From the NCBI RefSeq assembly GCF_013149275.1, contig NZ_JABGNA010000010.1:62001-126000 (forward strand): DNA of 64,000 nt, given 5' to 3'. Made by a program: the position numbers and the translations under genes. Origin of the DNA: Mucilaginibacter sp. SG564 (GTDB taxonomy: Bacteria > Bacteroidota > Bacteroidia > Sphingobacteriales > Sphingobacteriaceae). Below are positions 1 to 8,765 of this stretch, in pieces. Each line of letters opens with the position of its first letter. Within the stretch, counting starts at the first letter, position 1. The notes beneath the pieces were generated by a model. That model was not told the DNA's origin, made no database searches, and saw only the letters and a list, made by a program, of their open reading frames with translations.

Positions 1-1216
1 TATTGAGCTGCAGGGCATTAAGCTGCAGCAGGTTGTTTTTGTAGGAGTCATAAAAATCAAGAAACTCCAGTAAACCGATATTTCTTTTCTGGTAGTTTTT
101 AAACACCTCCTGTATCAAGTGCGTAAAATCGTGCTTAAACTGCGGGTCAAAACCGTTGTAAAGATTCTCCAATCGCAAAGCCCCTTTATAGGTTGTTGCC
201 AGATCCATTTCGAGCTGATCCTGCTGACTTTGCAATTGCACCTTGCTTTGATCTATAGCTATACGGGCCTGTTTTATACCACCCTGGTTACGGTTAAAAA
301 ATGGCAGATTAAATTCGACACCGCCAGCTATATAATTATTATTGAAAGCCCCGAATTTGTCATAACTTACCGAAAAGGATACGTCGGGGATGGCACTGGC
401 TTTTTGAAGCGCCAGATTAACAGTATTATAATCAACAATGGATTTTGCGTTTTTTAAGTCGTAACGGTTAGCGTAAGCCGAATCAAGCAGCTGCTTGTAG
501 GGCTTTGTGGTAACGGATTCTTGAGCATCCTCCTGATCGGCCAGGGGCATAATATAGGTGCTGGGTGATGCTTTGATGAGCATCTTTAGTTCGTTTTCGG
601 TAGTATCGATACCCACAATGAGGTTATTGTATTCTGTTTGCAGCGCGTATAGCTGTGATTGTATGCGCAGTACCTCTTTCTGGGCAATGTTGCCTTTAGC
701 GTATTGCTCCTTAAATACCACCAGTATACGGGCCAGTGAGCTGATCTCCTCGTTATAAACCTGGGCAGATTGCTGTTGATAATATATGGTATAAAAATCG
801 CTCCGGAGGGTGAATCTCAGGGTTCTGATCAGGTCAAAAAACTGGTACCGGGCCTGGTCGACGCTGATTTTGGCCAGTTGTATATTTTTATTGCGCTTGC
901 CCGCGGTAATAAATAACTGAGAAAGACCTAATGACTGATTCCGGTAGGCATCATGAGTATCGTTATGGATACCATTGGCGAAGTTAAAATCGGGGTTGGG
1001 GAACAGCCTTGCTGTAATTACCTGCGCGCTAGCTATGTCGATATTATAGCGCCCGGCTAATAAGGTGAGGTTTTTGTTTAAAAATTCTTTTTCGGCATCT
1101 TTTACATTCATTCGTAATGTATCGTTACCGGGGCCCTGCGCATAAGCGCGGGTCCCGGTAGCCATACACCATAGTTGAATTGAATAGAAAAGAACGATAA
1201 CAAATTTGGGGTGCAT
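1..1216 (-). CDS. TolC-family outer-membrane efflux channel (partial, C-terminus beyond window)
   Basis: The minus strand is open from an ATG at 1216 to the window edge (405 codons). The N-terminus is a hydrophobic signal ending near TRAYAQ. The body has the long alpha-helical, Gln/Asn/Ala-rich repeats of outer-membrane efflux proteins, including a GGVEFNLPFFNRNQGG-like stretch typical of CzcC/CusC-type channels, which are about 410-440 residues, so only a short C-terminal piece should be missing. The family forms the outer-membrane exit duct of RND tripartite pumps for metals or drugs. It starts 68 bp after the histidine kinase, on the same strand, so regulator, sensor and channel probably form one unit; the membrane-fusion and RND genes would lie beyond position 1 (inference). 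The substrate cannot be told from this part. Confidence 0.9.
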   Translation of the reverse strand, partial: MHPKFVIVLFYSIQLWCMATGTRAYAQGPGNDTLRMNVKDAEKEFLNKNLTLLAGRYNIDIASAQVITARLFPNPDFNFANGIHNDTHDAYRNQSLGLSQLFITAGKRNKNIQLAKISVDQARYQFFDLIRTLRFTLRSDFYTIYYQQQSAQVYNEEISSLARILVVFKEQYAKGNIAQKEVLRIQSQLYALQTEYNNLIVGIDTTENELKMLIKASPSTYIMPLADQEDAQESVTTKPYKQLLDSAYANRYDLKNAKSIVDYNTVNLALQKASAIPDVSFSVSYDKFGAFNNNYIAGGVEFNLPFFNRNQGGIKQARIAIDQSKVQLQSQQDQLEMDLATTYKGALRLENLYNGFDPQFKHDFTHLIQEVFKNYQKRNIGLLEFLDFYDSYKNNLLQLNALQLN

Positions 1217-1284
1217 AGTATATTTGTTTGCACAAAGCTATCCCCCCTAAATTAGAGCCACATTAAAGCAACATTAGAATGGCA

Positions 1285-2649
1285 TTAGATTGCCGATGGC
1301 CGGAATTTAATGGTAAAAGTGGCGCCCTTATCTTTCTCAGATTCTACCAATATGATCCCATTAAATAAGTGAATTATCTTTTGGGTAACGTACAAACCTA
1401 TACCACTGCCTTGGAACGAGCGGCCATTAGGGCTGCGGTAAAACGAAGTGAATATTTCCTGCAGATCTCCAGCGGGGATACCTATGCCTGAGTCCCGAAT
1501 TTTGATACTGATCATCTCCTGGTCGGCATACAGGTTACATACCACCGGCTGATTGTTGGAGAATTTAAAAGCGTTACCAATTAAATTATTAAAAGCGATG
1601 GTAAGCAGGGCCTTGTTGGCATAAACCCGCAGGCGCTCGGCTTCTTCGGGGAGTTTGGCTATTTCGAGGATCAGTTTCCCGGCATCTTTTTGCTTTTTCC
1701 AGTAATCGTGCAGATCCCATATCAACTCATCTATCATGACCGGCTCGCGTTTGGCCTGGGTGTACTGCATATCGGTTTGGGCCAGCTCCACCAGGCTGGT
1801 TATGGTTTCATTGAGCCTTTCAGAATCGGTTAAAACAGAGCGCAGTGTTTTTTGATATTCTTCGGGTGTTCGTGGTCGGGTTAAGGCAACCTCTATTTCG
1901 CCAACGGTGCTGGTAACAGGTGTTCTTAATTCATGTGAGGCGTTGGTTACAAAAGCTTGCTGCAATTCAAAGGCGTTTTGCAAATGCTCCAGCAAACGGT
2001 TAAAATAGCGTGCCAATGCCGTTATCTCGTCTTTCCCTTTACCCTCTTCAACCCTTAAATGCAAATTATTAACCGTGATACGGTTCATCTGTGCGATCAA
2101 ACCATCAATTGGAGCCAACGAGCGCTGCGCAAACCACCGGCCCAGGAAGAACAATAAGCCATTGATAACTAAAAAAGAAACCAGCATGATCTGCGCCATT
2201 TTGATCAGACGGTTATAATTCAGCTCGTCAAAAGCCGAAACCAGGATAACAAAATTGCCCTGGTTGTCATTATAATAAATACCAACCGTTTGCCACTTGC
2301 CTTCCGTAAACTGCACAAACTTCTTTTTACGGATATTATCAATAACCCCGGCCGACCAATACTGATGCGCTCCGCCGATAAAAGATTTATCATGCTCATC
2401 GTACATGCCCAGTATTTCACCGGGTAATTTGGCCAGATAGCGTTCGCGTACATGGTTTAATGAATCGGTTGATATTTCATCAGCCTCAAAATAAAGCTGG
2501 GCAGCTACTTTGGCCCTGTCTTTTAAATGCCCGTAAAAATCGTTCTTAAAAAGGTTGTAAAATATAGAATAGATGACTGCCAGTATAACCAGCAATAACC
2601 CTGCGGTAATTAAAGAAAAATGGAGCGCGAGTCTGTTTTTTATCTTCAT
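1285..2649 (-). CDS. Sensor histidine kinase of an OmpR-type two-component system
   Basis: 454 residues. Two membrane segments (about 11-32 and 150-172) bracket a periplasmic sensor of roughly 115 residues. A HAMP linker follows (about 172-225), then HisKA with the phospho-accepting His near 239 in ASHELRTP, then HATPase_c with the N box NLIGNAFKFS, the G1 box DSGIGIP and the G2 box GSGIGLYV. Architecture and length are those of classical membrane kinases such as CusS/CzcS. It lies 6 bp after the response regulator gene and is read in the same direction, with a TolC-type channel downstream, so control of an efflux pump is likely. The ligand sensed is not visible in the sequence. Confidence 0.95.
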   Translation of the reverse strand: MKIKNRLALHFSLITAGLLLVILAVIYSIFYNLFKNDFYGHLKDRAKVAAQLYFEADEISTDSLNHVRERYLAKLPGEILGMYDEHDKSFIGGAHQYWSAGVIDNIRKKKFVQFTEGKWQTVGIYYNDNQGNFVILVSAFDELNYNRLIKMAQIMLVSFLVINGLLFFLGRWFAQRSLAPIDGLIAQMNRITVNNLHLRVEEGKGKDEITALARYFNRLLEHLQNAFELQQAFVTNASHELRTPVTSTVGEIEVALTRPRTPEEYQKTLRSVLTDSERLNETITSLVELAQTDMQYTQAKREPVMIDELIWDLHDYWKKQKDAGKLILEIAKLPEEAERLRVYANKALLTIAFNNLIGNAFKFSNNQPVVCNLYADQEMISIKIRDSGIGIPAGDLQEIFTSFYRSPNGRSFQGSGIGLYVTQKIIHLFNGIILVESEKDKGATFTIKFRPSAI

Positions 2650-2655
2650 AAGCGG

Positions 2656-3336
2656 TTAAGCATCTTTCATGATATAGCCCATGCCAATAATGGTATAAAT
2701 TAGTTTGCTGCTAAAGCCCTTTTCTATTTTTTTGCGCAGGTAGTTTACATACACATCTATAAAATTGGTGCCGGTATCAAATTCAATGCTCCACACTTTT
2801 TCGGCAATATATTCCCGCGAAAGTGTTTTGTTGGGATGGCGCATAAACAGTTCAAGCAGGGTATATTCTTTGGCAGTTAAAGTGATCTGCACCCCCGCAC
2901 GCTCCGCGGTTTTGCTCCAGGTATCCAGGTTCAGGTCGCCGAGGGAGATCACCTGCTCATCGGTTTGCGACCGTTTAAACCGGCGCATCAGGGCCTCCAT
3001 ACGGGCCAGTAACTCGCTAAAATGGAAGGGCTTTACCAGGTAATCATCCGCGCCGGCCTGTAAACCTTTTACTTTGTTGTTTACATTATCCAGCGCGGTT
3101 AAAATCAAAATGGGAATATTGATACCCGCTTTTCTGAACTGGCGGCACAGTTCAATGCCGCTCATATCGGGCAGCATCACATCCAGGATGATGATATCAA
3201 AACCGTCTGTATCGATAATTTTTTTGGCCGATGCGCCTTCGCCCGCTACAGTGACATGATATCCGTTCTCTTCCAGCCCCTTTGAAACAAAGGCGGCTAC
3301 CTTGCTTTCATCCTCCACTAAAAAAACATTTCCCAT
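2656..3336 (-). CDS. OmpR/PhoB-family response regulator
   Basis: 226 residues from the ATG at 3336. A receiver domain (1-115) has the acidic pair ED near residue 9, the phospho-accepting Asp near 52 in ILDVMLPDMSG, and Lys near 100 in LVKPF. A C-terminal winged helix (about 130-225) shows the OmpR pattern TLTAKEYTLLELFMRHPN and the end YTIIGMGY. A GTG three codons upstream could also serve as start, but GAGGTG sits six bases before the ATG and favours 3336. First gene of the regulator-kinase-TolC unit; divergent from the antiporter gene. Probably activates the efflux genes downstream in response to its kinase (inference). Confidence 0.95.
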   Translation of the reverse strand: MGNVFLVEDESKVAAFVSKGLEENGYHVTVAGEGASAKKIIDTDGFDIIILDVMLPDMSGIELCRQFRKAGINIPILILTALDNVNNKVKGLQAGADDYLVKPFHFSELLARMEALMRRFKRSQTDEQVISLGDLNLDTWSKTAERAGVQITLTAKEYTLLELFMRHPNKTLSREYIAEKVWSIEFDTGTNFIDVYVNYLRKKIEKGFSSKLIYTIIGMGYIMKDA

Positions 3337-3542
3337 TTTAAACACCTCAATATTAACGAACTACCGGATAAGAATTTTTAATCAAAGAATCATATTATAA
3401 ATGAAGTTTGCATGATTTTTTGGTTTACATACCTGATGACCGGGCGTTTTTATCTTTTGGGAAGCTGATAAATTTATTATTTACATTTACAAAAAGCCTT
3501 TGGAGCGGTTTATATAACGCTCTTAACGAATTAAAGTCTTTT

Positions 3543-4787
3543 ATGGAAAACTACACTATTGTTATTTTTATTCTGGCAGTGATGATCGGCTTATCGGCCA
3601 TTGCCGATAAGATCAAGCTGCCCTATCCCGTATTGCTCATCGTTGCTGGTATCGCTGTCGGCTTTACTCCCCAGATACCGGATATAGAACTGAACCCCGA
3701 GATTGTTTTCCTGATATTTTTACCGCCATTGCTGTATGACGCAGCATTCAATATCTCATTCCAAACGTTTAAAACCAACAGCAGTACCATAGGTACTTTA
3801 GCCATTGGGCTGGTGTTTATTACCACCTGCGGTATCGCGGTTACTGCTCATTATATGATACCTGGGATGACCTGGCCGCTTTCGTTTGTACTCGGTGCCG
3901 TGCTTTCGGCTACAGATGCGGTTGCCGCTATGAGCATCACCAAAGGTTTAGGACTTACACACAATACCAATACTATACTAGAGGGTGAAAGCCTGGTGAA
4001 TGATGCCTCGGCATTGGTAGCCTATCGTTTTGCCGTTGCCGCGGTAACCGGTACCGCCTTTGTATTCTGGAAAGCTTCGCTCCAGTTTATTATGCTGATG
4101 GCAGGAGGGTTTGTTGTAGGTGTGGTGATGGGCAAAATCCTGGCCTTTATTATTAAACGGGTACATACCAACAGCTTAGTAACCATCAGTTTTATGCTGC
4201 TGATGCCCTTTGTAACCTACCTGGTTGCCGAAGATCTGCACGTTTCGGGCGTTATAGCGGTAGTGATACTGGGTTTAAGTATAGCGCGTTTCAGCAGCAA
4301 AGTATTCCCTGATACCTTGAAAAAACAATCCAAATCAATCTGGGATATTATCATTTTTTTACTGAACGGGCTGATCTTTATTTTGATAGGTCTGCAGTTC
4401 CCTTATGTGATCAAAAGCATTAAAAGCAGCCAGGTATTGCCTTACATAGGCTATGCTTTTATCATCACCGTAATTGCTTTGCTGCTGCGCATGGCGCGTG
4501 TGTTTTTACAACGGATAAATTTGCAGCGCGCCTTTCAAAAAGGTAAAGGCAAAATAACGGAGGACGCCCTGTTGGATATGAAGAACAGCTTGATCATTAG
4601 CTGGTCGGGTATGCGTGGCATTGTATCGCTGGCCATAGCTATTGGTTTGCCCGTTACTTTGGCCGATGGCCGCCCATTTCCGGAGCGCCATACCATCATC
4701 TTTATTTCGGTGGTGGTGGTTCTGTTCACGCTTATTGGCCAGGACCTTACCCTGCCCTGGATCGTAAAACGGTTAAAAACCGATTAA
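3543..4787 (+). CDS. CPA1-family Na+(K+)/H+ antiporter (NhaP-like)
   Basis: About 414 residues with some 11-12 hydrophobic segments. The conserved core ESLVNDASALVAY, with the Asn-Asp pair of CPA1 exchangers, is present, as is an upstream Asp in SATDAVAA. Exchanges cytoplasmic Na+ or K+ for protons at the inner membrane. The frame is open from a TTG at 3408, but the 45 extra residues would be an unusual, poorly hydrophobic leader; the ATG at 3543 (MENYTIVIF) starts directly with the first membrane helix and is preferred. Monocistronic; transcribed away from the response regulator gene. Confidence 0.92.
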   Translation: MENYTIVIFILAVMIGLSAIADKIKLPYPVLLIVAGIAVGFTPQIPDIELNPEIVFLIFLPPLLYDAAFNISFQTFKTNSSTIGTLAIGLVFITTCGIAVTAHYMIPGMTWPLSFVLGAVLSATDAVAAMSITKGLGLTHNTNTILEGESLVNDASALVAYRFAVAAVTGTAFVFWKASLQFIMLMAGGFVVGVVMGKILAFIIKRVHTNSLVTISFMLLMPFVTYLVAEDLHVSGVIAVVILGLSIARFSSKVFPDTLKKQSKSIWDIIIFLLNGLIFILIGLQFPYVIKSIKSSQVLPYIGYAFIITVIALLLRMARVFLQRINLQRAFQKGKGKITEDALLDMKNSLIISWSGMRGIVSLAIAIGLPVTLADGRPFPERHTIIFISVVVVLFTLIGQDLTLPWIVKRLKTD

Positions 4788-4829
4788 ATTAAATTGCTGT
4801 AACAAACGATAAAAACATTTATCCAAAAA

Positions 4830-4851
4830 ACATACCGAACGGTCGGTATGT
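4830..4851. promoter_or_regulatory. Perfect 9-bp inverted repeat, TetR-type operator
   Basis: ACATACCGA and its exact reverse complement TCGGTATGT flank a 4-bp centre, 14 bp before the GTG start of the SDR gene. Palindromes with ACCG...CGGT arms are typical of TetR-family operators. Location next to the start implies repression of the SDR gene. No TetR gene is adjacent, so the repressor would act from elsewhere. Confidence 0.7.
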
Positions 4852-4864
4852 AGATCATAATCCA

Positions 4865-5610
4865 GTGAAAAAGTTAGAAAATAAAATAGCCCTCATAACC
4901 GGCGGCAGCAGCGGCATAGGTTTGGCTACTGCTCAACTCATGATAACCGAAGGGGCCAGATTATCGTTGGGCGCAGCGCCGAAAAGCTGGAAGCCGCCTT
5001 CAGGGCATTAGGTGGTAATGTATTAACCATTAGTGCCGATGCGGCCTCCGTTGCCGGTATCGATAGGATTGTACAGCAAGTAAAGGCGGCATTTGGCCGG
5101 ATAGATATCCTGTTTGCCAACGCGGGGATGTCTGAATGCCCTCCCATACTGGAAACCGACGAAGATTTTTTTGACGAGATCATCGACATTAATGTAAAAG
5201 GCGTTTTCTTCCTGTTTACCAAAGCTTTTCCTTTACTGGCCGAATATGCTTCGGTGATACTGACCAGTTCGGTTGCGCATAGCAAGGGCCGACCGGGCGA
5301 TCCGCTATATTCCATGACCAAGGCTGCTGTCAGGAGCCTGGGCCTCACGCTGGCACTTGACGAAGATGTACTGGCAAAAAAGATCCGGGTAAATACCTTA
5401 AGTCCGGGCACGATCCAAACGCCCTTAACTCAGCAGGATACCCCTGAGATGGAAAAAGCTATCGCGGAATACATAGAGGCTACCGTACCCATGCAACGCT
5501 GGGGCCAGGCCGTGGAAGTGGCCAAGGCGGTAGTATTCCTGGCTTCGGATGATTCGTCTTATATGACAGGCGGGGAGATTATGGTTGATGGCGGGCTAGC
5601 ACAGATATAA
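4865..5610 (+). pseudogene. Short-chain dehydrogenase/reductase, frameshifted
   Basis: The frame opens at GTG 4865 (VKKLENKIALITGG) with the Rossmann motif TGGSSGIG, then breaks at about 4960. The rest continues one frame back, from about 4962 to the stop at 5610, with NAG (FANAG), the catalytic YSMTK, the PG of LSPGTIQTP and the C-terminal GGEIMVDGG. Losing one base around GCCAGATTATCG explains the shift: restoring one base before TTATC gives GAR-VIV-GRSAEKLE, the usual second beta strand of SDRs. All other family landmarks are intact, so this is either a very recent pseudogene or a sequencing error. If intact, it would be a roughly 248-residue NAD(P)-dependent oxidoreductase. A TetR-type palindrome precedes it. 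Confidence 0.8.
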
Positions 5611-5707
5611 ACAGACCGGCTTTATCATCCTATCATCATAAAGCTTATATTAGATAACAATTCCTTAACCAACCCGTCTGTCCTATATAACATATTTAAT
5701 CACCCCT

Positions 5708-6520
5708 ATGAAAACCTCCCTTAAACTCGGCTTAGCGGCCTTAACTTTCGGTATATTTTTAGGTTCAAATGCAGGAGCCCGTACTATAAATAAGTTAACC
5801 ATTTTACCACCATCCGTTAGCAATAACTTAACCATCAAAAATATAGTGCTTGTACATGGCGCTTTTGTAGATGGCTCCGGGTGGAAACCGGTTTATAACA
5901 TATTGGTTAAAAAAGGCTATCACGTAACCGTTGTGCAGCAGCCATTAACCACATTTGAGGGCGATGTTGCTGCCGTTAAAAGAATTATCGATCAACAAAA
6001 CGGACCTTGTATTTTAGTGGCCCACAGTTATGGCGGAGCCATTATTACCACCGCCGGCATTGATCCTAAGGTTGCAGGATTTGTATACATTGCCGCTCAT
6101 GCGCCCGATAGCGGAGAAAGCGAAGCGGGTAATGGCAAGCTTTATCCTTCGGCCTATAAATCGCTTCAAAAAGGCTCGGATGGTTTTGACTATATCGATC
6201 CCGCTAAATTTTATGCTGATTTTTCGGCAGATCTTCCAAAAGAACAAGCGGAGTTTATGGCCAACTCACAGATGCCTACAGCCGACATTGTGTTTCATGC
6301 TATTATAGCAAACCCCGCCTGGAAGGTAAAACCAAGCTGGTATATGGTAGCTAAATCTGACAGGATCATCAATCCCGACCTGGAACGCATGTATGCCAAA
6401 CGGGCGCACAGCCACACGGTGGAGATAGCAGGCGCCAGTCACTCCGTATTTGAATCGCATCCCGAGGATGTAGCCAAATTAATCATCGAGGCTGCTACGC
6501 AATCGACCAAAAAGAAATAA
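5708..6520 (+). CDS. Secreted alpha/beta-hydrolase
   Basis: 270 residues with a signal peptide (about 1-24). Alpha/beta-hydrolase landmarks: oxyanion region LVHGAFVDGSGW, nucleophile elbow VAHSYGGA, an Asp after the sixth strand (KSDRIINPD) and a His in GASHSVFESHP. It resembles small esterases of the salicylate-esterase/EstC-like group (AB_hydrolase_6); the substrate is unknown. The gene starts 97 bp after the SDR and is followed 18 bp later by another secreted hydrolase, so the two are probably co-transcribed. Confidence 0.85.
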   Translation: MKTSLKLGLAALTFGIFLGSNAGARTINKLTILPPSVSNNLTIKNIVLVHGAFVDGSGWKPVYNILVKKGYHVTVVQQPLTTFEGDVAAVKRIIDQQNGPCILVAHSYGGAIITTAGIDPKVAGFVYIAAHAPDSGESEAGNGKLYPSAYKSLQKGSDGFDYIDPAKFYADFSADLPKEQAEFMANSQMPTADIVFHAIIANPAWKVKPSWYMVAKSDRIINPDLERMYAKRAHSHTVEIAGASHSVFESHPEDVAKLIIEAATQSTKKK

Positions 6521-6538
6521 TTACCGCGTTTTTTAACA

Positions 6539-7489
6539 ATGAATAAGCATATAAAACCCAAAATATCTCTTTTTATAGGTGCTTTTGCTGCAATATTATT
6601 GCTGTTTAACAAAAATATTGCCATTGCGCAAAGTGTTGCCCAAGCAGAAGAGATCCCGCTTTGGCGGGGTACGCCTCCGGATGGCCCGGGTCCGCAAGGT
6701 TCTGAAAACGTAAGCGCGAAAGGTTCTTATACCAATATTTCCGCACCCAGGTTAATTGTTCATCGACCTGATCATCCCAATGGCATAGCCATATTAGTAA
6801 TCAGCGGTGGTGGTTACGCGCACATAGAAGTGGGGCAAGAAAGTGCCCCGGCTGCCAATTGGCTACAGTCTGAAGGTATTACCGCATTTGAGCTCATCTA
6901 CCGTTTACCCGGCGAAGGCTGGACTAATGCCAATGTGCCTTTTCAGGACGGGCAAAGGGCCATGCGCATCATCAGGAGTTTATCAAAAAAATACGGATAT
7001 GATGCACACCGTATCGGCATCATGGGCTTTTCGGCAGGCGGCCACCTTGCCGGGATGACTGCAACAACGTTTGATAAACCATTCTATACCCCTGTTGACA
7101 AAACCGATCTTGTACCCGCCCGTCCCGACTTTGCCGCCCTGCTTTACCCGGTAATAACCATGTTGCCGCCATATGATCATACCCATTCTGAAAAAGAGAT
7201 TATAGGCAAACACCCCGACAGAGAAGCTCAAAAACGCTACTCGGTGCAACTGCATGTTACCCAGAAAACACCACCAACCTTCCTGGCCCAGGCAGAGGAT
7301 GATCCTATCTCCAATGTGCAGAATAGTCGTTTAATGTACGTGGCATTGCAAGATCATCAGATACCTGCCGAAATACACGTCTTCCCAACCGGTGGGCATG
7401 GCTGGGGTATGGGTGCCCCCGGTTCTCCTGAGCAGGAATGGCCAAAATACTTTAAAGCCTGGCTCAAAAAGACAGGAATATACCAGTAA
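6539..7489 (+). CDS. Secreted alpha/beta-hydrolase, acetyl-xylan-esterase-like
   Basis: 316 residues; signal peptide ending near IAIAQS. Shows the pattern of the BD-FAE/dienelactone-hydrolase-like esterases found in Bacteroidota: VISGGGYAHIEVGQE (oxyanion side), nucleophile elbow GFSAGGHLAG, acidic residue in AQAEDDPISNVQNS and catalytic His in GGHGWGMG. It is the same family as the esterase at 41827-42729, but sits outside the glycan loci. Likely removes acetyl or similar acyl groups from sugars; the natural substrate is unknown. Follows the preceding hydrolase by 18 bp, and a strong hairpin terminator lies downstream. Confidence 0.85.
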   Translation: MNKHIKPKISLFIGAFAAILLLFNKNIAIAQSVAQAEEIPLWRGTPPDGPGPQGSENVSAKGSYTNISAPRLIVHRPDHPNGIAILVISGGGYAHIEVGQESAPAANWLQSEGITAFELIYRLPGEGWTNANVPFQDGQRAMRIIRSLSKKYGYDAHRIGIMGFSAGGHLAGMTATTFDKPFYTPVDKTDLVPARPDFAALLYPVITMLPPYDHTHSEKEIIGKHPDREAQKRYSVQLHVTQKTPPTFLAQAEDDPISNVQNSRLMYVALQDHQIPAEIHVFPTGGHGWGMGAPGSPEQEWPKYFKAWLKKTGIYQ

Positions 7490-7508
7490 CCTAAAAGTTA
7501 TCAAAGCA

Positions 7509-7540
7509 AAAAGCTCTGCAACAAGCAGAGCTTTTTTTTA
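7509..7540 (+). terminator. Rho-independent terminator after the hydrolase pair
   Basis: AAGCTCTGC and GCAGAGCTT form a perfect 9-bp stem with a 5-base loop, followed by a run of T. It lies 20 bp after the stop of the second hydrolase. Confidence 0.9.
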
Positions 7541-7595
7541 AAAAACCGACAAATAAAAATACCCCTATTATTTACATCCCGGCAAGGTCAATCGC

Positions 7596-8081
7596 TTACG
7601 GTTTAGTGATGGCAATATCAATTTTCCCATCTTCCATACCTTCTATATTCTTGTCAGTAAATATGGTTTTGGAAGTTTTCTCGAGGGCAGTTAACAGATC
7701 TTCTGTACTACCTTTGGCATGAGCCACTAAAATAATGGAACCGGTACCGCTGAATTTCATTTTGGTGCTATCAACCCCGGCGCAGGCTTTTACATTGGTA
7801 TTCAGTTTTCTAAGGTTTTCCATGGTGATACCTTTAATAGTAATAACAGTTTTATATCCTGAAAGCGCATTAGCAGGTGCGGGTGCAGCTGCGTCAACTT
7901 TCTTTTTCTTTTTAAAGAACCCTAAAACTTTATCGCCGGTGCCACCGGCTCTGCCCGCGGTATTTGTCGCGTTATCGGCCTTGTTAAGTAAGTTATTTGC
8001 TTTGTCGATAATACTTTGTGCTTTCACTGTAGATATCCCTGTAAATACGGAGAGCAAAATTAAAACGATAAGATTTTTCAT
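7596..8081 (-). CDS. Secreted hypothetical protein
   Basis: 161 residues with a clear signal peptide (MKNLIVLILLSVFTG...VKAQS). The mature part has a helical, Asn/Ala/Asp-rich segment, a Gly-rich turn, a KKKKK basic patch near residue 60 and an alpha/beta C-terminal part (TVITIKGITMENLRKLN; GSIILVAHAKGSTEDLL) that resembles a small heavy-metal-associated or DUF4252-like fold, though I do not recognise the family. Stands alone, convergent with the hydrolase pair. Function unknown. Confidence 0.7.
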   Translation of the reverse strand: MKNLIVLILLSVFTGISTVKAQSIIDKANNLLNKADNATNTAGRAGGTGDKVLGFFKKKKKVDAAAPAPANALSGYKTVITIKGITMENLRKLNTNVKACAGVDSTKMKFSGTGSIILVAHAKGSTEDLLTALEKTSKTIFTDKNIEGMEDGKIDIAITKP

Positions 8082-8338
8082 GACGGATTGGTTTGGTTAA
8101 TGCTTGTATAGATTATTTGATAAATGCTGGTAAACTTTACATAGTTCCCTTAGATGTGTTGAGGTTATAGGGATATCTTACACATCATTAATTACTATAC
8201 AAAACTATCTCATAAACACTTCAATAGAAATACCAGTATTTTTGGAATTATTTATACCAGTTTTTAGGTAGTTGATCAAACCTTTTTAAATCGCATTTTA
8301 AAAAGCACTAACTTCACTCATAATAAATTATTAACCGT

Positions 8339-8740
8339 ATGGCAACTATTTCAACAACGTATATTGGTGATTTAAAAACTGAAGCAATCCATCTGCAATC
8401 GGGCTCTAAATTGATTACCGATGCGCCAACTGATAATCATGGCAAAGGTGAAGGCTTTTCGCCAACAGACCTGCTTGCCGAATCATTAGCCGGATGTATT
8501 TTAACCGTTATGGCTTTGGCGGCACGTTCGCACGGTATCAATATGGATAATACCAAATGCGATGTTTCTAAAGTGATGGCGCCCAACCCGCGCAGGGTGG
8601 CAGAGATCATCCTTGATTTTAAATTCCCGATGGAGTATACCGATCAGGAAAAAAAGATCCTTGAACTGGCGACGGCGACCTGCCCTGTGGCTATAAGTTT
8701 GCACCCGGATCTGAAAAAAACCATCAATTTTGGGTGGTAA
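8339..8740 (+). CDS. OsmC-family protein
   Basis: 133 residues. Two conserved Cys positions of the OsmC/Ohr superfamily are present: the first in AESLAGCILTV and the second in TATCPVAISLHPD. The short length and the TDLLAESLAGC motif place it in the general OsmC/YhfA branch, whose members reduce organic peroxides or have unknown thiol roles, rather than in the Ohr branch represented at 14035. The preceding 250 bp contain no gene. The stop codon is followed 25 bp later by the methyltransferase start, so the two may be co-transcribed. Confidence 0.9.
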   Translation: MATISTTYIGDLKTEAIHLQSGSKLITDAPTDNHGKGEGFSPTDLLAESLAGCILTVMALAARSHGINMDNTKCDVSKVMAPNPRRVAEIILDFKFPMEYTDQEKKILELATATCPVAISLHPDLKKTINFGW

Positions 8741-8765
8741 CATCATATTGGACACGGGATTAACT

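Noticed and set aside
3408..3542. TTG-initiated N-terminal extension of the antiporter
   Set aside because: Adds 45 residues unlike the family; the ATG at 3543 begins at the first membrane helix.
4938..5411. 157-codon minus-strand frame opposite the SDR
   Set aside because: Shadow of the SDR reading frame; Ser/Ala/Leu-rich low-information translation.
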